Assembly (NCBI GenBank): GCA_028456385.1
Contig: JALNQF010000070.1
Coordinates: forward strand, 62,001 to 126,000
From: Ophiosphaerella korrae
Taxonomy: Eukaryota > Ascomycota > Dothideomycetes > Pleosporales > Phaeosphaeriaceae
Length of the DNA: 64,000 nucleotides
Direction: 5' to 3'
Position numbers and translations under genes: made by a program
Shown: positions 22,666-33,493 of the stretch, in pieces
Layout of the letters: the number at the start of each line of letters is the position of its first letter
How positions within the stretch are numbered: position 1 is the first letter of the stretch
Notes under the pieces: model-generated
The model's input: the letters and a program-made list of their open reading frames with translations, nothing else
Database searches by the model: none
What the model was told of the DNA's origin: nothing

Positions 22666-24258
22666 TTACTCGTCACGTAGGTAGCATACATTTATAGATT
22701 CAATGGTTCCCCCGTCAGCCACCGCTCGATGTCTTCCAGTGTCCGTGGTAGTCAAAAGCACATCTTGGTCCCGCACATTTACCAAGAACTCATACTCCGC
22801 TCCAGCGGCTTGACGCGAGTGGTCCTCCTTGCTCGGGAGGAAAGCATAGGCAGGTCCAAACAGTGCAAGTCCCCACAATCTGCTTGATTTGAAAAAATCG
22901 CGGAACTTTATAGAGCTCACGTCGACTGATCCTTGAGTGAAGCCGATAGAAATCTTGTTCGAGCGTCTTTTTTGAACGTGGGCCATAGCTTGCCCATTGA
23001 TCATGACTTCCTTCAGAAAGAGGAGATTCCTAAACGAAGAGAACATTACACTCATGTCTATAGCGCTACTAAACATCGCGCCGGCACCCAAAGTTAACGA
23101 GGCTAGAAGCGCGAGAGACCCCAGCTGGGTGGTGCTGTCCAGCGTACTGGTAACTGACGTCCAGGCTGAAAATCCAGTGGTGATGGTGATACCGAGCATG
23201 GTCATAACGTTGGTTACGACCTTTTCTAGAGCGGCATTCCCAGCTTCGACTGTACCGTTCGTCTCCCTTGTTTGCCAGTTGTTCAACGTGGTCGCGGCTC
23301 CTTTGTCCTCTTCATCATGGTCTGTTCGTTCTGGCGGGATTGGCACATCTTTCAGCTGGCAACGCTCGACAACGGGAAAAGTGAGGCTTCCAGCAGGTTT
23401 CCCAACTTGCTTAAATACTGGCGCCTGTATACTGTGAAGAGCAGCGTCGAGATGGGTCAGGTCTACAGACGCGAACGCTGCTCTATTCAGCAAGCTCCAG
23501 CTAGCGCCGGCAGCTACTAGTTCGAAAAATGCTTTACAGGTCTTCCCAACATACCAGGCGTGAGCGATAAATCCAGATAGGTAGATTGTGACGACAACTA
23601 AACGAGGATAGCTGTCCGGCCGTTTATCGTTAGTAAAGAACCCGTTGAACAGCAGCGTCGAAATCACCATGGCAAGAATCATCCAGATGCTCACCCACTC
23701 CCATACTGCTAATTGCACTATGCTCTTCGTCAAGGAAGACCCGGTTGTGAGCCACATGGGTGGAGTATGGGTTCTTCTATTCGGAATGTCGACGCATTGC
23801 TGAACTCCTCGGGCCCATCTATCGGGCTCGTCATCTAGCTTTCCCACGTACATCAATCTAATTGCATCTTGAGTGGCTCCAAGGGTGTCCGTTGTTGTTA
23901 CCACAGATGACGTTCTGTCGGGCCAGGCGCGGGACAACAACGCTCCTATGTTGCCCTCTATTGTTGAAAGAGGTAGTTTGCTTGTACTAGCAAGCCGAGT
24001 GCCAGGGCCGATTAGCACGGCGTACGTTGCGGAAACGAGCAGCGCGCAGCAGATAGCAAGAGCCGTATCAACACTTCGGATGCTATTGCGAAATGGTTGC
24101 GGAACGGTTGTATTCGAAGATCCTCCGCTTCCTATTGGAATTGTACCTTGTGATTGTCCTGGCGAGTTTCCAAGAGGGCTGCTTGCGACCGGCCTTGCTA
24201 CTGCAATCCTTAAAGTGTAGAGCGAAAGGGTGAGTATGCTCAATGAACAATGGGACAT
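22666..24258 (-). CDS. Uncharacterised multi-pass membrane protein
   Basis: An intronless 530-residue frame from the ATG at 24258. The N-terminus looks like a signal peptide (SLSILTLSLYTLRIAVARP). Hydrophobic segments follow near residues 65-85, 190-215, 225-245, 255-270, 375-395 and 405-425. A charged loop (PPERTDHDEEDKG) separates two halves. No enzymatic motif is visible. I do not recognise the family; the layout is that of fungal hypothetical membrane proteins. It converges on the LACC1-like gene, suggesting the two travel together as cargo, but no functional link can be shown. Confidence 0.65.
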   Translation of the reverse strand: MSHCSLSILTLSLYTLRIAVARPVASSPLGNSPGQSQGTIPIGSGGSSNTTVPQPFRNSIRSVDTALAICCALLVSATYAVLIGPGTRLASTSKLPLSTIEGNIGALLSRAWPDRTSSVVTTTDTLGATQDAIRLMYVGKLDDEPDRWARGVQQCVDIPNRRTHTPPMWLTTGSSLTKSIVQLAVWEWVSIWMILAMVISTLLFNGFFTNDKRPDSYPRLVVVTIYLSGFIAHAWYVGKTCKAFFELVAAGASWSLLNRAAFASVDLTHLDAALHSIQAPVFKQVGKPAGSLTFPVVERCQLKDVPIPPERTDHDEEDKGAATTLNNWQTRETNGTVEAGNAALEKVVTNVMTMLGITITTGFSAWTSVTSTLDSTTQLGSLALLASLTLGAGAMFSSAIDMSVMFSSFRNLLFLKEVMINGQAMAHVQKRRSNKISIGFTQGSVDVSSIKFRDFFKSSRLWGLALFGPAYAFLPSKEDHSRQAAGAEYEFLVNVRDQDVLLTTTDTGRHRAVADGGTIESINVCYLRDE

Positions 24259-25414
24259 TTTGTAGTCGCTATTGAGTGGATTTGCGCTTTTGACTGAGCC
24301 CGGTGGACACGCGTATGCGTGTACAAGGCTGATAGCGTATGACCCGAGACACGCAACAGCAAATGCCTAGCGGGGCTGGGCGATCTTTTCACACTGCAAA
24401 AAAAATTGTGGAGGACCCTTTTGCAGCCGTAGCAAGTGTGGCTTTGACGAGTTCCGCCTCGATCCATGACTCTTATATGCCGGCGCTCATGTCTGTCCTG
24501 GATTCGACTCGGCCTCAATACGCTTAAATCCAGAACGCCCTTTGCTATGCCACTAAGGTTCTTCAGCCATTCAGACTCTTGATTTCGATCACATGGGCTG
24601 AATATTGACCGAAATTTGAGGCCATAATTTTAAGTTAGGGTGACACAACGGAAGAAGACAACAAGCTTTTCAGCTTGCCTGAGAATAAGATGCGGTGAGT
24701 CCCAGCTCTATAGATCATTCGCTGATGGTGTCTGGCGCTCGCAAGGTTGAGAGACACTAACACGCACCTGACGCCATTAACACGCCGGAATAGGAAATAT
24801 CTCACTGCATGCATAGTCCTTCACTCAACACGCATTTATTTTTCAGAGCCTCGACTCAACCTCCCATGGTAGACATTGATGGAGTGAAGTGCCCTCGGCA
24901 TAGCGTCGCACCCTCGCTGATTAAGATGCAATTAAGCCGTCGATTGGGCGCGCAGCTTAGAGTTGGCAATAGGCAGTCCAATCTGAAGATTGCTAATAAG
25001 GTGGACGAGCAATCTGGGAGGGCTCGGATTTTTCGAATTGAATTGACACAGTAAAACCTCGATGGAGCGATATAATCCGGGCATGCAAATCCTATCGTTG
25101 TATTGAAATATCTTACCTCAGAAGCTCAGGCCTTCTGCGTCACGTGAGGCACTAAATAGGCCCGTTCCGGAGGAACGACTCCGCAGGAGGCCTGAGCGCG
25201 ATGCCGAGATTTGGGAGAAGTGTGCGGGGGGAAAATCACGAAACTCACCAACTTTAAGAACTCATAACTTTAGTACAACAACATACTTTTATACTATTCA
25301 ACGTGGTAAAATATTCCAAAACATCTGAAAAATTCGCCCCTGGAAGCAGTAAAAAATTGAAGTACGTTTATTTAAGGTACCGCGTAAAATGGTTAATTGA
25401 TATAACGCTACTAT

Positions 25415-25545
25415 TGAAACACGTTAGGAACACATTAGGAACATGTTGCTAACATGTTTTCATACAACAGTTGTGGCCATGATTGGCGGTTGTAAAACAC
25501 GTTTGAAACATGTTTAAAACATGTTTTAAACGTGCCTAAAGTTTT
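25415..25545. repeat. Cluster of ACATGT/ACACGT-centred palindromic repeats
   Basis: Repeated AACATGTT, ACACGTT and related motifs alternate on both strands (for example AACATGTTGCTAACATGTT), making a self-complementary block in AT-rich sequence. It could be a decayed inverted repeat. Confidence 0.5.
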
Positions 25546-25600
25546 GTTCATTACTTTTATATTATATTAACGTTGTATAATAATAAAAATGGGCCGAAAA

Positions 25601-25653
25601 GATTTAAATTAAAATTATATAGGTTACCTAAGGCTTTAATTTTAATTTAAATC
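25601..25653. repeat. Perfect 17-bp inverted repeat with 19-bp spacer
   Basis: GATTTAAATTAAAATTA (25601-25617) pairs exactly with 25637-25653. No T-tract or gene lies beside it, so I do not call it a terminator. Confidence 0.7.
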
Positions 25654-25819
25654 GTAAGACGTTAAGAAATAGAGCAAACTACTTAAGAGACAGTTAGATA
25701 AATAGCCACGAGCGCTTCCGCGGGGATGAGGGGGGGTTTAAGGCAGTCACATTATCGAATGCCTTGCTGTTTATCTGGGTAATCGGCACGGATTTTGCGT
25801 GTTTTGCCGCCCTAACATG

Positions 25820-25843
25820 CTGCTGCTGCTGCTGCTGCTGCTG
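25820..25843. repeat. (CTG)8 microsatellite
   Basis: Eight CTG units; on the minus strand they code eight glutamines in a short decayed frame. Confidence 0.85.
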
Positions 25844-27029
25844 AGGAGTCTGCTTTTGTATTGTATTTTTTATACGCTGTCGTTGCCAGGGAGCCTGCTA
25901 TTTTCCACGACATTTGCGAGGCATTGGTGTCGTGTGAGGGGGGACTGAAGGCAGGAGGACTGAGGCACTAAGGAAGCGGCGAAGAGGTATATTGAGAGAG
26001 GAGACGAATCCTTGAGGAGGCTCAGGACTCGATGGGCGGAACTATATAAGGTCCATCACGTGTCCGTGAACGGGCCGTCTATGAACCAAGGGCCTCCAGC
26101 AGGATGGGCGTGACACTTATATAGTAGAGATCTCCTTTACTCTTTACTGCCATTTTTACCATCCCATAACAGTACTATAAGGGATTGGGACTTGGCCTTA
26201 GGTATAAATTATGCGCAAACGACGTTAGGTTACAGCATATCCGTTTTACTTATCACACATCCCTTAAGAGATGAGTCGTATAATAAAGTAGTTAATAGTC
26301 GATCCCGGCACTTAATGGGCTGCGCACGCTCAGGGCATCCGTTGATTCCTATTCCAACTACTAATAGCATCTGAACCAGTACACATACGGACTAGGAGAT
26401 AGTCAGGGGGAGCAAATCCAACAATTTTACTAAAGCAGACTAAAGGGATCTATTACGGCCATGCCGAAGGAGCATAAGAATAAGATCCATAGACCCATTA
26501 CTCTTACACTATAGATTCGTACCTAGCACGGAACATGCCCGTCTAGAGGAACCGGCATTAAAGATGCTTACCCATCTTATGGAGGAAGTCAGTAGAGTAA
26601 TTACCGGTATAGTATCTACCAGGGCGCAGCAAGGTGGAGGCGGTGGAGACAATAGCGAGGCACTTCCTTGATTAGATACGTCGCTCGTCAGAGGGCATAG
26701 CCTTCCTCATGTCGCATGAATTTTGCTCCATCCTGCTACAGAGTTGACACTACGCACTCCCACTACAGCGGTCCTCGACGCTTAACTGAAGGGTTGCGCC
26801 TCCACTAACTAAGGGGTAGTCCAATGCGTCGCTCCAGTTTCTGTCCTCTTTTTCCATGTAAATTAGATTAGGCCGTTGCTCGAACTCAATCTTGTTTAGG
26901 GGGGGATGCTAGCCGCAGAATGTAACGTGTTAGACCGAATTATAAGGCGTAGCTGGTAGGACAACGGCCGGATTTCGGACCTAGTAACAGCGGTGAGGAT
27001 GAATCCATCTTCTCTCGTTTCTCTCCATA

Positions 27030-28940
27030 CTCGCGCCACGCACCCCCTCGCTTCGCTCTTGAGTGCTCCCGGGCTCAATGTACCCAACAAGCTCAGTATA
27101 CCTAATGCCAAGGCCCGTAACAAATAGGTGCGGGCACCACCTACGACGCACGGAATTAACCTATCTAATTATCTAGGAAGGTACTCTTAGGTCTGAATTA
27201 TTATTACATGTATAGATTTAGTGCGGGTAGTAATCGATTATTTTAGCAATCAGGCTCTTAGGCCTTTGGCTCGCCCCCAGCAGCCGCCCTATCCTTCTTC
27301 CTCGCATCTTCCTCCTGTTCGGCCATCCGAAGCCTCGCATCATGTACGTAGATGGTACCACCCTTCTGTATATGCCGTCGATCGCCTTTTTGACGCTTTT
27401 TACGAGCGTTCGTGGCAACGTTAACCTGCACAAGCTCCTCACTAGCTTTCTCTCCATGGAGCGCTGCAGCAACGGCACCCTTTTGAAACTTAGAGAAGCG
27501 GCCAGGCAGTATTCCCCATTGACCTGTCTCAGGATCAACACCATACATGTGCTTCCTCGCGAACTCATCTAATTGCCAAGCCTTGCAGGGTGTTGGTGGT
27601 GAGAGAACTACCTCTGGGGGTGGAGGAGGTAGGGGCGTTTGAGGCCGATCGACAGTCTTTAACTTTGATAGCACAATACTAGGATCGTATGGCCAGAGGC
27701 CTGCCTGTTTAAAGGCTGATTGGATAGTGCTTGGCTTGTAAGCCTTCTTACGTACATCTTGAATTACGTGTAGAAACTCGACCTTATTGAAGTTATCGCA
27801 GCCAAGCCGAGTCTCTATTTCAACGCGCTTCTTGTGGTAGTACTTGAATGGCTGAAAGACTGCAACGTCGAGCGGCTGTAGTATATGCGTCGTATGAGAT
27901 GGTAGAAGGAAAGGCCATATCTTTCGACCCCAGCAGAAGTGGATGAAGTCGTAGGTGAACCTTGAGGGGTGGCCATTAAATATTAACATTCTCCACCTAT
28001 TACGTCATCTCCCAAGCTTTGTATACTTGTCAAAGTGGTAGATATAGTCCATACCGAGTCGATCATTTATATAACCAGAGCTTGACACCCCAAGTAGAAG
28101 GTTAGGGTCAAGGTCAAGCTCTTTAGAAACATGCTGGTGCATGATCACCGCCCCACGTATTATACAAAGAGGTGGGATACTCTGTCCAATCGCGTTAACA
28201 GCTTCTACGAGAGTAACAAGTTCTCGCTCTGTATCAGATGGAGACTCTGCAGCGCGATAGACCTCTAGAGTAACGACCTCTTGATTGCCACCAACACCAA
28301 TTCGCGTCCCGCACTCGTTCATGTTCCATATATCCTCTGGGCCTAGCCCCAGCTTATCTACCACGTACTTGAACTCGTAGAAGTAATCCTCAATTACGTG
28401 TCGTTCCTGAGAGATGACCCTCGAGAGTTCTTGAGGCTTTTGTTTGACGCGTCGAACGCGTGGGTTGGCTGCTTGGTAGCGCTTGAAGAAGTCGCGGCCG
28501 AGAGGCTTGAGGACAGTACCAGGTGCGGATGAGAGAATTCGAATACGTTCTGCAGCAGCGCGCCACATCTCTACAAGAGGAGCTGCCCCAGTTCGTCGAG
28601 GCGTTTAATATAGAGCTCAAGAGCTTTTAGTTGAGCCGAAGTTAGCCTTTGGTTGGTCTTCTGTCGCGTTGACTTGCTGCTGGGGTTCTTGGAGCGTCGC
28701 AACAGCCGCCGGTAATCCACGTCGAACATCTTCGCCACGTCCTTGATGACGTAGGAATTTTTTGTGGACATCCATCGTAGGGCCAGCACAATCTGCGCCT
28801 CTTCTTTGAGATAATTAGACATTGTTCTGGGGTGTAGATGGTAGAATTAAGTAGGATCTTGGCATTAGGTACACTGAGCTTGGTGGGTACATTGAGCCCG
28901 GGAGCACCCAAGAGCGAAGCGAGGGGGTGCGTGGCGCGAG
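27030..28940 (-). mobile_element. Pogo-like DNA transposon with about 85-bp inverted repeats
   Basis: The ends 27030-27114 and 28859-28940 are long, slightly diverged inverted repeats starting CTCGCGCCACGC, flanked by TA (27028-27029 and 28941-28942). The total is 1911 bp. The transposase lies on the minus strand. The repeats are unrelated to those of the 18.9-kb and 51.3-kb elements, so this is a second family, nested in the 11.6-kb insertion. Confidence 0.85.
27258..28822 (-). pseudogene. Pogo-type transposase, inactivated
   Basis: The frames in order are 28822-28571 (helix-turn-helix, YRRLLRRSKNP), 28568-28005 (after a one-base shift) and, past an in-frame TGA (GR-stop-RN), 27989-27258 with LPSHTTHILQPLDVAVF and a Lys-rich C-terminus. 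Where the family has catalytic aspartates, the sequence shows NMNECG (normally NMDE) and IFNGHPS (normally DGH). Both are Asp-to-Asn, as G-to-A changes give. It is dead by frameshift, nonsense and loss of two active-site residues. Confidence 0.8.
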
Positions 28941-28942
28941 TA

Positions 28943-29683
28943 GTCCACATGCTGCTCCACCTGGAGCCATGATTCTCCACTCGCTAGGAGATGAGGCATT
29001 TTTATGATTGGCGCAGGCATATAGGTCCAGGGGCAGGGTAGGCTCAGCTCTGGTCCGGTCCGGTTGCGGCGGTGGCGGTCGGAGCAGGAAAGAAGAAAGA
29101 TGGGGAATCAGCGTCATGGCCGGATTGGGTTACCGTCACCGGAAGATCATAACAGACACTAGAGAGGTGTAAAGGTGGGATCGTAGATAGCGAAAGCATA
29201 TGCGAAGGGCCCTGGAAAAGCGCACTGGAAAAGAACCCGAACGAAGTAGAGGGAGGATACTTTAAAAATGAGAGTCGAAAGCCGTCTGAATCAAACCTAA
29301 CTGAAGCTGGCGGGATCGTCAGGTCCACACTAAGTCATACCAACAGCATCACAGCCTGCCGCGGTAAAAAAGAACGATAAGGCGGAAACTGGGAAGGCAG
29401 CGCAGCATGTTGGCTGGTCGGAGAGCGAGTTTTGATTGGTGAACGGAGATGAGATGGGGGAGCTGGCAGGTGAGGCGTAGAAAAGGCGTGGGCCGCTTGG
29501 CAGCAGAGGTGCCGGGGTCGAGTTAGAGAATTAAGGGAAAGAGACGAGGAGGAAGCCTGGCGACGGAAGAGCGAGCAATTTATAGACGTCAAAAGCAGCG
29601 GGTTGATGGGGCGAGGAGCGATTCCAGATAGGGATAAGCGCAGGGACTACACTAAACCCAAAGAGGGAGTCCCTGGACAGACA
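28943..29683. other. Right end of the 11.6-kb insertion, no gene recognised
   Basis: Two minus-strand frames (29592-29335 and 29328-29044) are Ser/Pro-rich and lack motifs. They are probably not genes. The stretch ends in the inverted repeat at 29668-29683. Confidence 0.4.
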
Positions 29684-30265
29684 TTACGCCATGTGGCGCA
29701 TGACATCTACGGGACATATCTGCCTTGTCATGCAACGACTGCCTAGAGAAAGTCTTGAGACACTCTGACCCCAGCTTACGAAAGAGGAGAAATCGGCTGT
29801 CTGCGCAAGGCTAAAGAAAGCTTTTAACTTTCTGCGACAGCTTCCCTCTCCTGGCTTCTACGGTGGCATCGGCAACACTCCACTTCCCCACCACTTTTTC
29901 TGGGATTCGGCCAAAAGTCCAGCAATTTGCGGACCTTTCAGTTCAGAGGCTGAACTTAATATTGGAATTGTTCGAAAACTGAGACAGCAGTCTAAAGAGA
30001 ACGGAGGATACATGGACCAAAAGATAGAGTTCTATGGAAGGCACCTGAATACTGCGTTAAGTGGGCATCATGCCGTCTTTCGCATTCGGATCTACAACGA
30101 AAGAACATCCTGGTACATCGGCACGCAAGGACTATTATTAGTGTAGCCATCGTAGACTGGGACGCAGGGTGGTGCCCGGGCTACTGGGAATACTGTCTTG
30201 AGTTCGCTACAGCATTATGGGTAGACGACTGGCCGGAGCGACTAGAAGACATAATCGCCCCTTAG
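29684..30265 (+). pseudogene. Phosphotransferase-like kinase gene, 3' part
   Basis: Starting in phase after TTAC, the sequence reads AMWRM, HICLVMQRLP, a TGA where the family has Trp (ETL-stop-PQL), then FNFLRQLPSPGFYGG. A one-base loss near 30077 shifts the frame before the catalytic loop HSDLQRKNIL and the metal-binding VAIVDWD, followed by YWEYC. The end is a TAG at 30263. This is the C-lobe matching the front part at 17794-18078. The gene is therefore broken by insertion, nonsense and frameshift; which came first cannot be told. Confidence 0.8.
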
Positions 30266-30880
30266 CCGCGTGAGGCTGCGGTCTTCAGGATGCTGTACCA
30301 GGAATTGTACTTTTAGAGAATCTAAGGTTTCTTTAACCACAGCCCCAGCTATCTTTTCTAATTAAGCCTAGTTCAAGCACATGTAGGGCAGGACAACTAA
30401 CTTGCTTCTAGCATGTGACCCGAACGTGACGCATAACTAGCCACGATTAGTCATCAGCCTGGACCGTTGCGTGGCGCTGTTGCATGGCGTCATTGCTGAG
30501 TCAGCCAAAGCGCCCAGCATCTAAACCGCGAGGAGTCTCGCGGCCATGTGTCACAGCGATCAAAGCAACGATTTAGGGATAGTATGACCAAATTGATTGA
30601 GCTATTGGAGATTGCGAAAGATAGGCCTGGCAAAGCTCTTGAGGATGCAAAAGATCAGGAAACGTTATGGAAATTAAAGCAAAAGGTTGAAATTACCCTG
30701 TCATATGAGATGGCGCGAATCGGTCGGATACTCTTAAACATGAACTGCTATCAGAGCAAAATTCAAATGGGGTTGATGGCCTTGCAACTGGAAGAGAATC
30801 GTCACGGCATCCAGCAGGCTGTTGGTGTGGGACGTTTGACGAAGCTGGCGAAAAAGGATTACCCACGTCACAATAACGGA
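30266..30880. other. Intergenic with one doubtful plus-strand frame
   Basis: A frame from an ATG at 30583 to 30916 (about 110 residues, Lys/Glu-rich, helical, KALEDAKDQETLWKLKQKVE) overlaps the 3' end of the Myb-like gene on the other strand. It has no motif I know. It may be a gene fragment. Confidence 0.3.
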
Positions 30881-32914
30881 TCATTTCCCATGCAGCATAT
30901 GCCAGCGCGTTCGTAGTGCGCCCGGAGTCCGATCTGGGAAGAGTTCGAAGATATCCTTCCATTCCATATCCATGCTGTTCTTGTACGCGAGTAACCGTAG
31001 GTCGTCTGACATCAACCACAGTACACGTGTTCGCTGGTGGGAGCGCATGTCACCTTCCTCTCCATTCCCATACTCTTTGTCCGTGCCATCGTCTAGGTAG
31101 TTAGTGCCATCACCAGCAGCATTGCTGGGGAGACTGCTCGTCCAATCCGCATTAATCAACGTCGGGCTTTCGCGGTTATGCACGCCGGAAGCACTATTGC
31201 CATATCGGTATCCCAGTAGCGTCCATGAATATGATTATAGCTGCATCATTCTGACGACTTTTCCTTCACCACCGAGGAGCTTGTGACCGAGGGCTATCGG
31301 GTCGAGAGACAAATTCGACTCGCTGAAACGCACAGTTACTGTCACAATCGACGAGCCCTTTGGTACAGGCCAATGTGTGAGGTCGGTTATTTGGTAAGCC
31401 ACGTCGGCACTGGGTCCATGGTTTTTGTTGATTCTGCCTCTAGGCTTCGTTCCGGAGAGGATGTTTGCAGGGAGCAAGAACGAGTCGCGCTGCCGTTATC
31501 CGTTTTGGGGCTAGACGGTTGTCGGGGTTGGGATAACGTTGCAATTCGCAATGCCCTCATAGGCATCGTGCTCCAGCCTCGTCGTCCACTGCGTCCCCTC
31601 TCTCTGAACGGACGATTGCTGCGTTTACGCCGTTGAGAAGCTTTCGCCGAAGGTCTGCGGGACACCTCATCGACCTGATTGAGTCAGTCCTCGAGACTTT
31701 CCCCAACTTTCCCCAACTTTACCGCTGCTGCCTTTTCTGTTCTTTTCACGCCCGTCTGAGTTTATATTAACATCCCGTTCGTCCTCTATTCCTTTGAAAG
31801 GAGAGGTGGACTGTCTTCGAGAGTGCAGAAGCTCCTCGACTGTCCTTCGAACATATACACCATCGTCGCCATCCTCTTCATTGAAGGGGTCGTTTGGGGG
31901 CGGGCTTGAGGTGCCAGCACCATCGTCTTTGCGGCCGCTGTCCGGAAGACCAGGGCTAGGACCGTTGATGGCTCTAAAAAGGGAAACTTGGCCGCCGGGG
32001 GTGGGCGGAGGCGTTGATTTAGGCGTGGAAACAGGATCGAGCACGAGGCTCTCTGCCTGTCCCTCAGCCAACCTTCGCCGCTTCACCGAACGGGGGTCTT
32101 CCAGCCCCGTTTCTGTTGGAAGGCCCGGCGTTGCTGCCGGGGAGATTATCGGACCAACAGATGAAGGGCGCGTTCGTTTGCGTGTTGCTGACAGTCCGTC
32201 TGTTACGCCAACGTCGATAAGGGATAGTTTGTTCTCCGCTGGCGGTCTCTCTTCGAAGACGTTAAAGTGGGCTGCTCAACTCTGCTAGAACTACTCACCA
32301 TAACGAATACCTTCGATACCCTCTACAGTTGCATCGAGATCGTCGTACTGTTCGACAGGGCATCCTTCCTTGCCGGCGCTGTGGCTTTCTTCGGCCACGT
32401 CACTCTCTACAATTAAAGGTAACTCTATTCCTAATTAGTGAAATCAGCACCGCAATCCACTCACATACTTACCTCGACTACTTCTATCAAGTAATTCGTT
32501 CATAGCCAAATGTATATCCGCGACGCTTGTGGCGTGGTCCGTCCCAACATCGGCGAGCAATTCCCGGCTAAACCGGTAATGCTCTAGTTTCCCTGGAAGG
32601 GATGTGGGCTCAAGGCTACCGACTACACCTCCACACGTGTCTTAGTTAGGTACTATTAGCTTGTAACGACCAGCGAGCGGGTGATACCATGGTCTAGCGA
32701 ACCAGGAGCGGCTACAGCTCGAACAGAGCAGGTACCCACCGGTCGAGAGAGCGCGATGCGCTTGAGTCCGGCTTTGGGAAATCGTCAATATGGAACCAGT
32801 CTCCATCATCTTTGGAGGAGCCGCTTTGAGACAATAGATCTTCGAACAGTAAATTTTTTTTCTTTGCGACGGGATTTCGTGTCGCAGAGGGGATGTTAGG
32901 GGACAGAGCAATCA
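30881..32914 (-). pseudogene. Myb/SANT-like DNA-binding protein gene, decayed
   Basis: A mostly single minus frame runs from about 32914 to 30881. N-terminal part: DDGDWFHIDDFPKP, then (one frame change near 32712) CSSCSRSWFARPWY, which looks zinc-ribbon-like, then LEHYRFSRELLADVG, a probable short intron after LLDRSSR (GTAAGT), a long Ser/Pro-rich middle, and a C-terminal Myb-like unit with RTPGALRTRWHMLHGK. Stops: TAA before DTCGG; TAG, TAG and TGA around 32290; TGA near 31665; TAA near 31630; TAG and TAA near 31515; and TAA near 31210. All can be explained by C-to-T or G-to-A from Trp, Gln or Arg codons. It resembles fungal Myb-like regulators of unknown target. Confidence 0.6.
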
Positions 32915-33493
32915 ATTAATAAATCTCAACTCACCTCAATTCACTTGCAATCAATCAATGACTCAGTTATCACGAGCAATTATCAATCAGTCCACGGCCC
33001 ACATCCATCACAAAGTGACCCTCAAATCTGACAAGATTACAGTATACTAGAGCTTATTAGCACTTCCGTCTTCGAGGCAAAATGTCAGGCTAAGAAGGAG
33101 ACTATACAGGTTCAAGGCTGAACAGCGTTGCTACAGGCAGTCCGCCTCACGCTACCCCGCACCTTCTCGATAATTAATGGCAAGCAGCAGCAACTACTCC
33201 GTAACAAGCTTCCTGTTGCATGTCCTTGCGACAAATTGCATAAGTTCACTTACCAGACAACAATTGTGTATCAGGGAAAATATGTGAGAGATGGAAAGAA
33301 TAGAGAATGCACAGTGGCGGCTTGGGGGGGTATGGTTTAGTTGCAATTCTGTCTTGATGCGATAGAAGAGTGCGATGTGGTACTGTAGTTGCAACAAGTT
33401 GCCACGCGCATATTACTCCCCACACATCCACACCCGTCGCTCGGTCTGCCGAACCAAAAACGACAGCGAGCACTCAACGCACTAGTGCACGCA
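32915..33493. other. Intergenic, no gene recognised
   Basis: No recognisable coding motif. It separates the divergent Myb-like and nuclease-like pseudogenes. Confidence 0.4.

Larger units (their letters stand above)
24259..27029. other. AT-rich, mostly non-coding interior of the insertion
   Basis: No intact gene. A minus-strand frame around 25960-25700 reads MPRKCRGK, a stop, QAPWQRQ, then a run of eight Gln and SPRKRSWLF before stops; it may be a decayed coding piece. Another decayed-looking plus frame lies near 26520-26750 (RLEEPALKMLTHLMEEV). Neither can be assigned. Short palindromes and an inverted repeat are listed separately. Confidence 0.4.
18079..29683. mobile_element. 11.6-kb insertion with TTAC target duplication and inverted repeats (Starship-like?)
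   Basis: The left flank is TTAC at 18075-18078 and the right flank TTAC at 29684-29687. Joining the flanks on one TTAC restores a kinase frame (KLY to AMW). Near the left end, 18088-18103 reads TGTATGTCCGGGGACT; the right end 29668-29683, reverse-complemented, reads TGTCTGTCCAGGGACT, matching at 14 of 16 bases. The left repeat lies nine bases inside the TTAC, while the right one is terminal. Inside are a possible recombinase N-terminus reading inward from the left, two pogo-like elements, a HET fragment, and two intact cargo-like genes. TTAC targets and a left-end tyrosine recombinase are Starship traits; the size is small for that group, and no complete recombinase remains. Confidence 0.7.

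Noticed and set aside
22997..23437. 146-residue plus-strand frame
   Set aside because: Antisense shadow of the membrane-protein gene.
18079..29683. LTR retrotransposon as the nature of the 11.6-kb insertion
   Set aside because: The ends are inverted, not direct, repeats, and no reverse transcri­ptase or integrase motif was seen.
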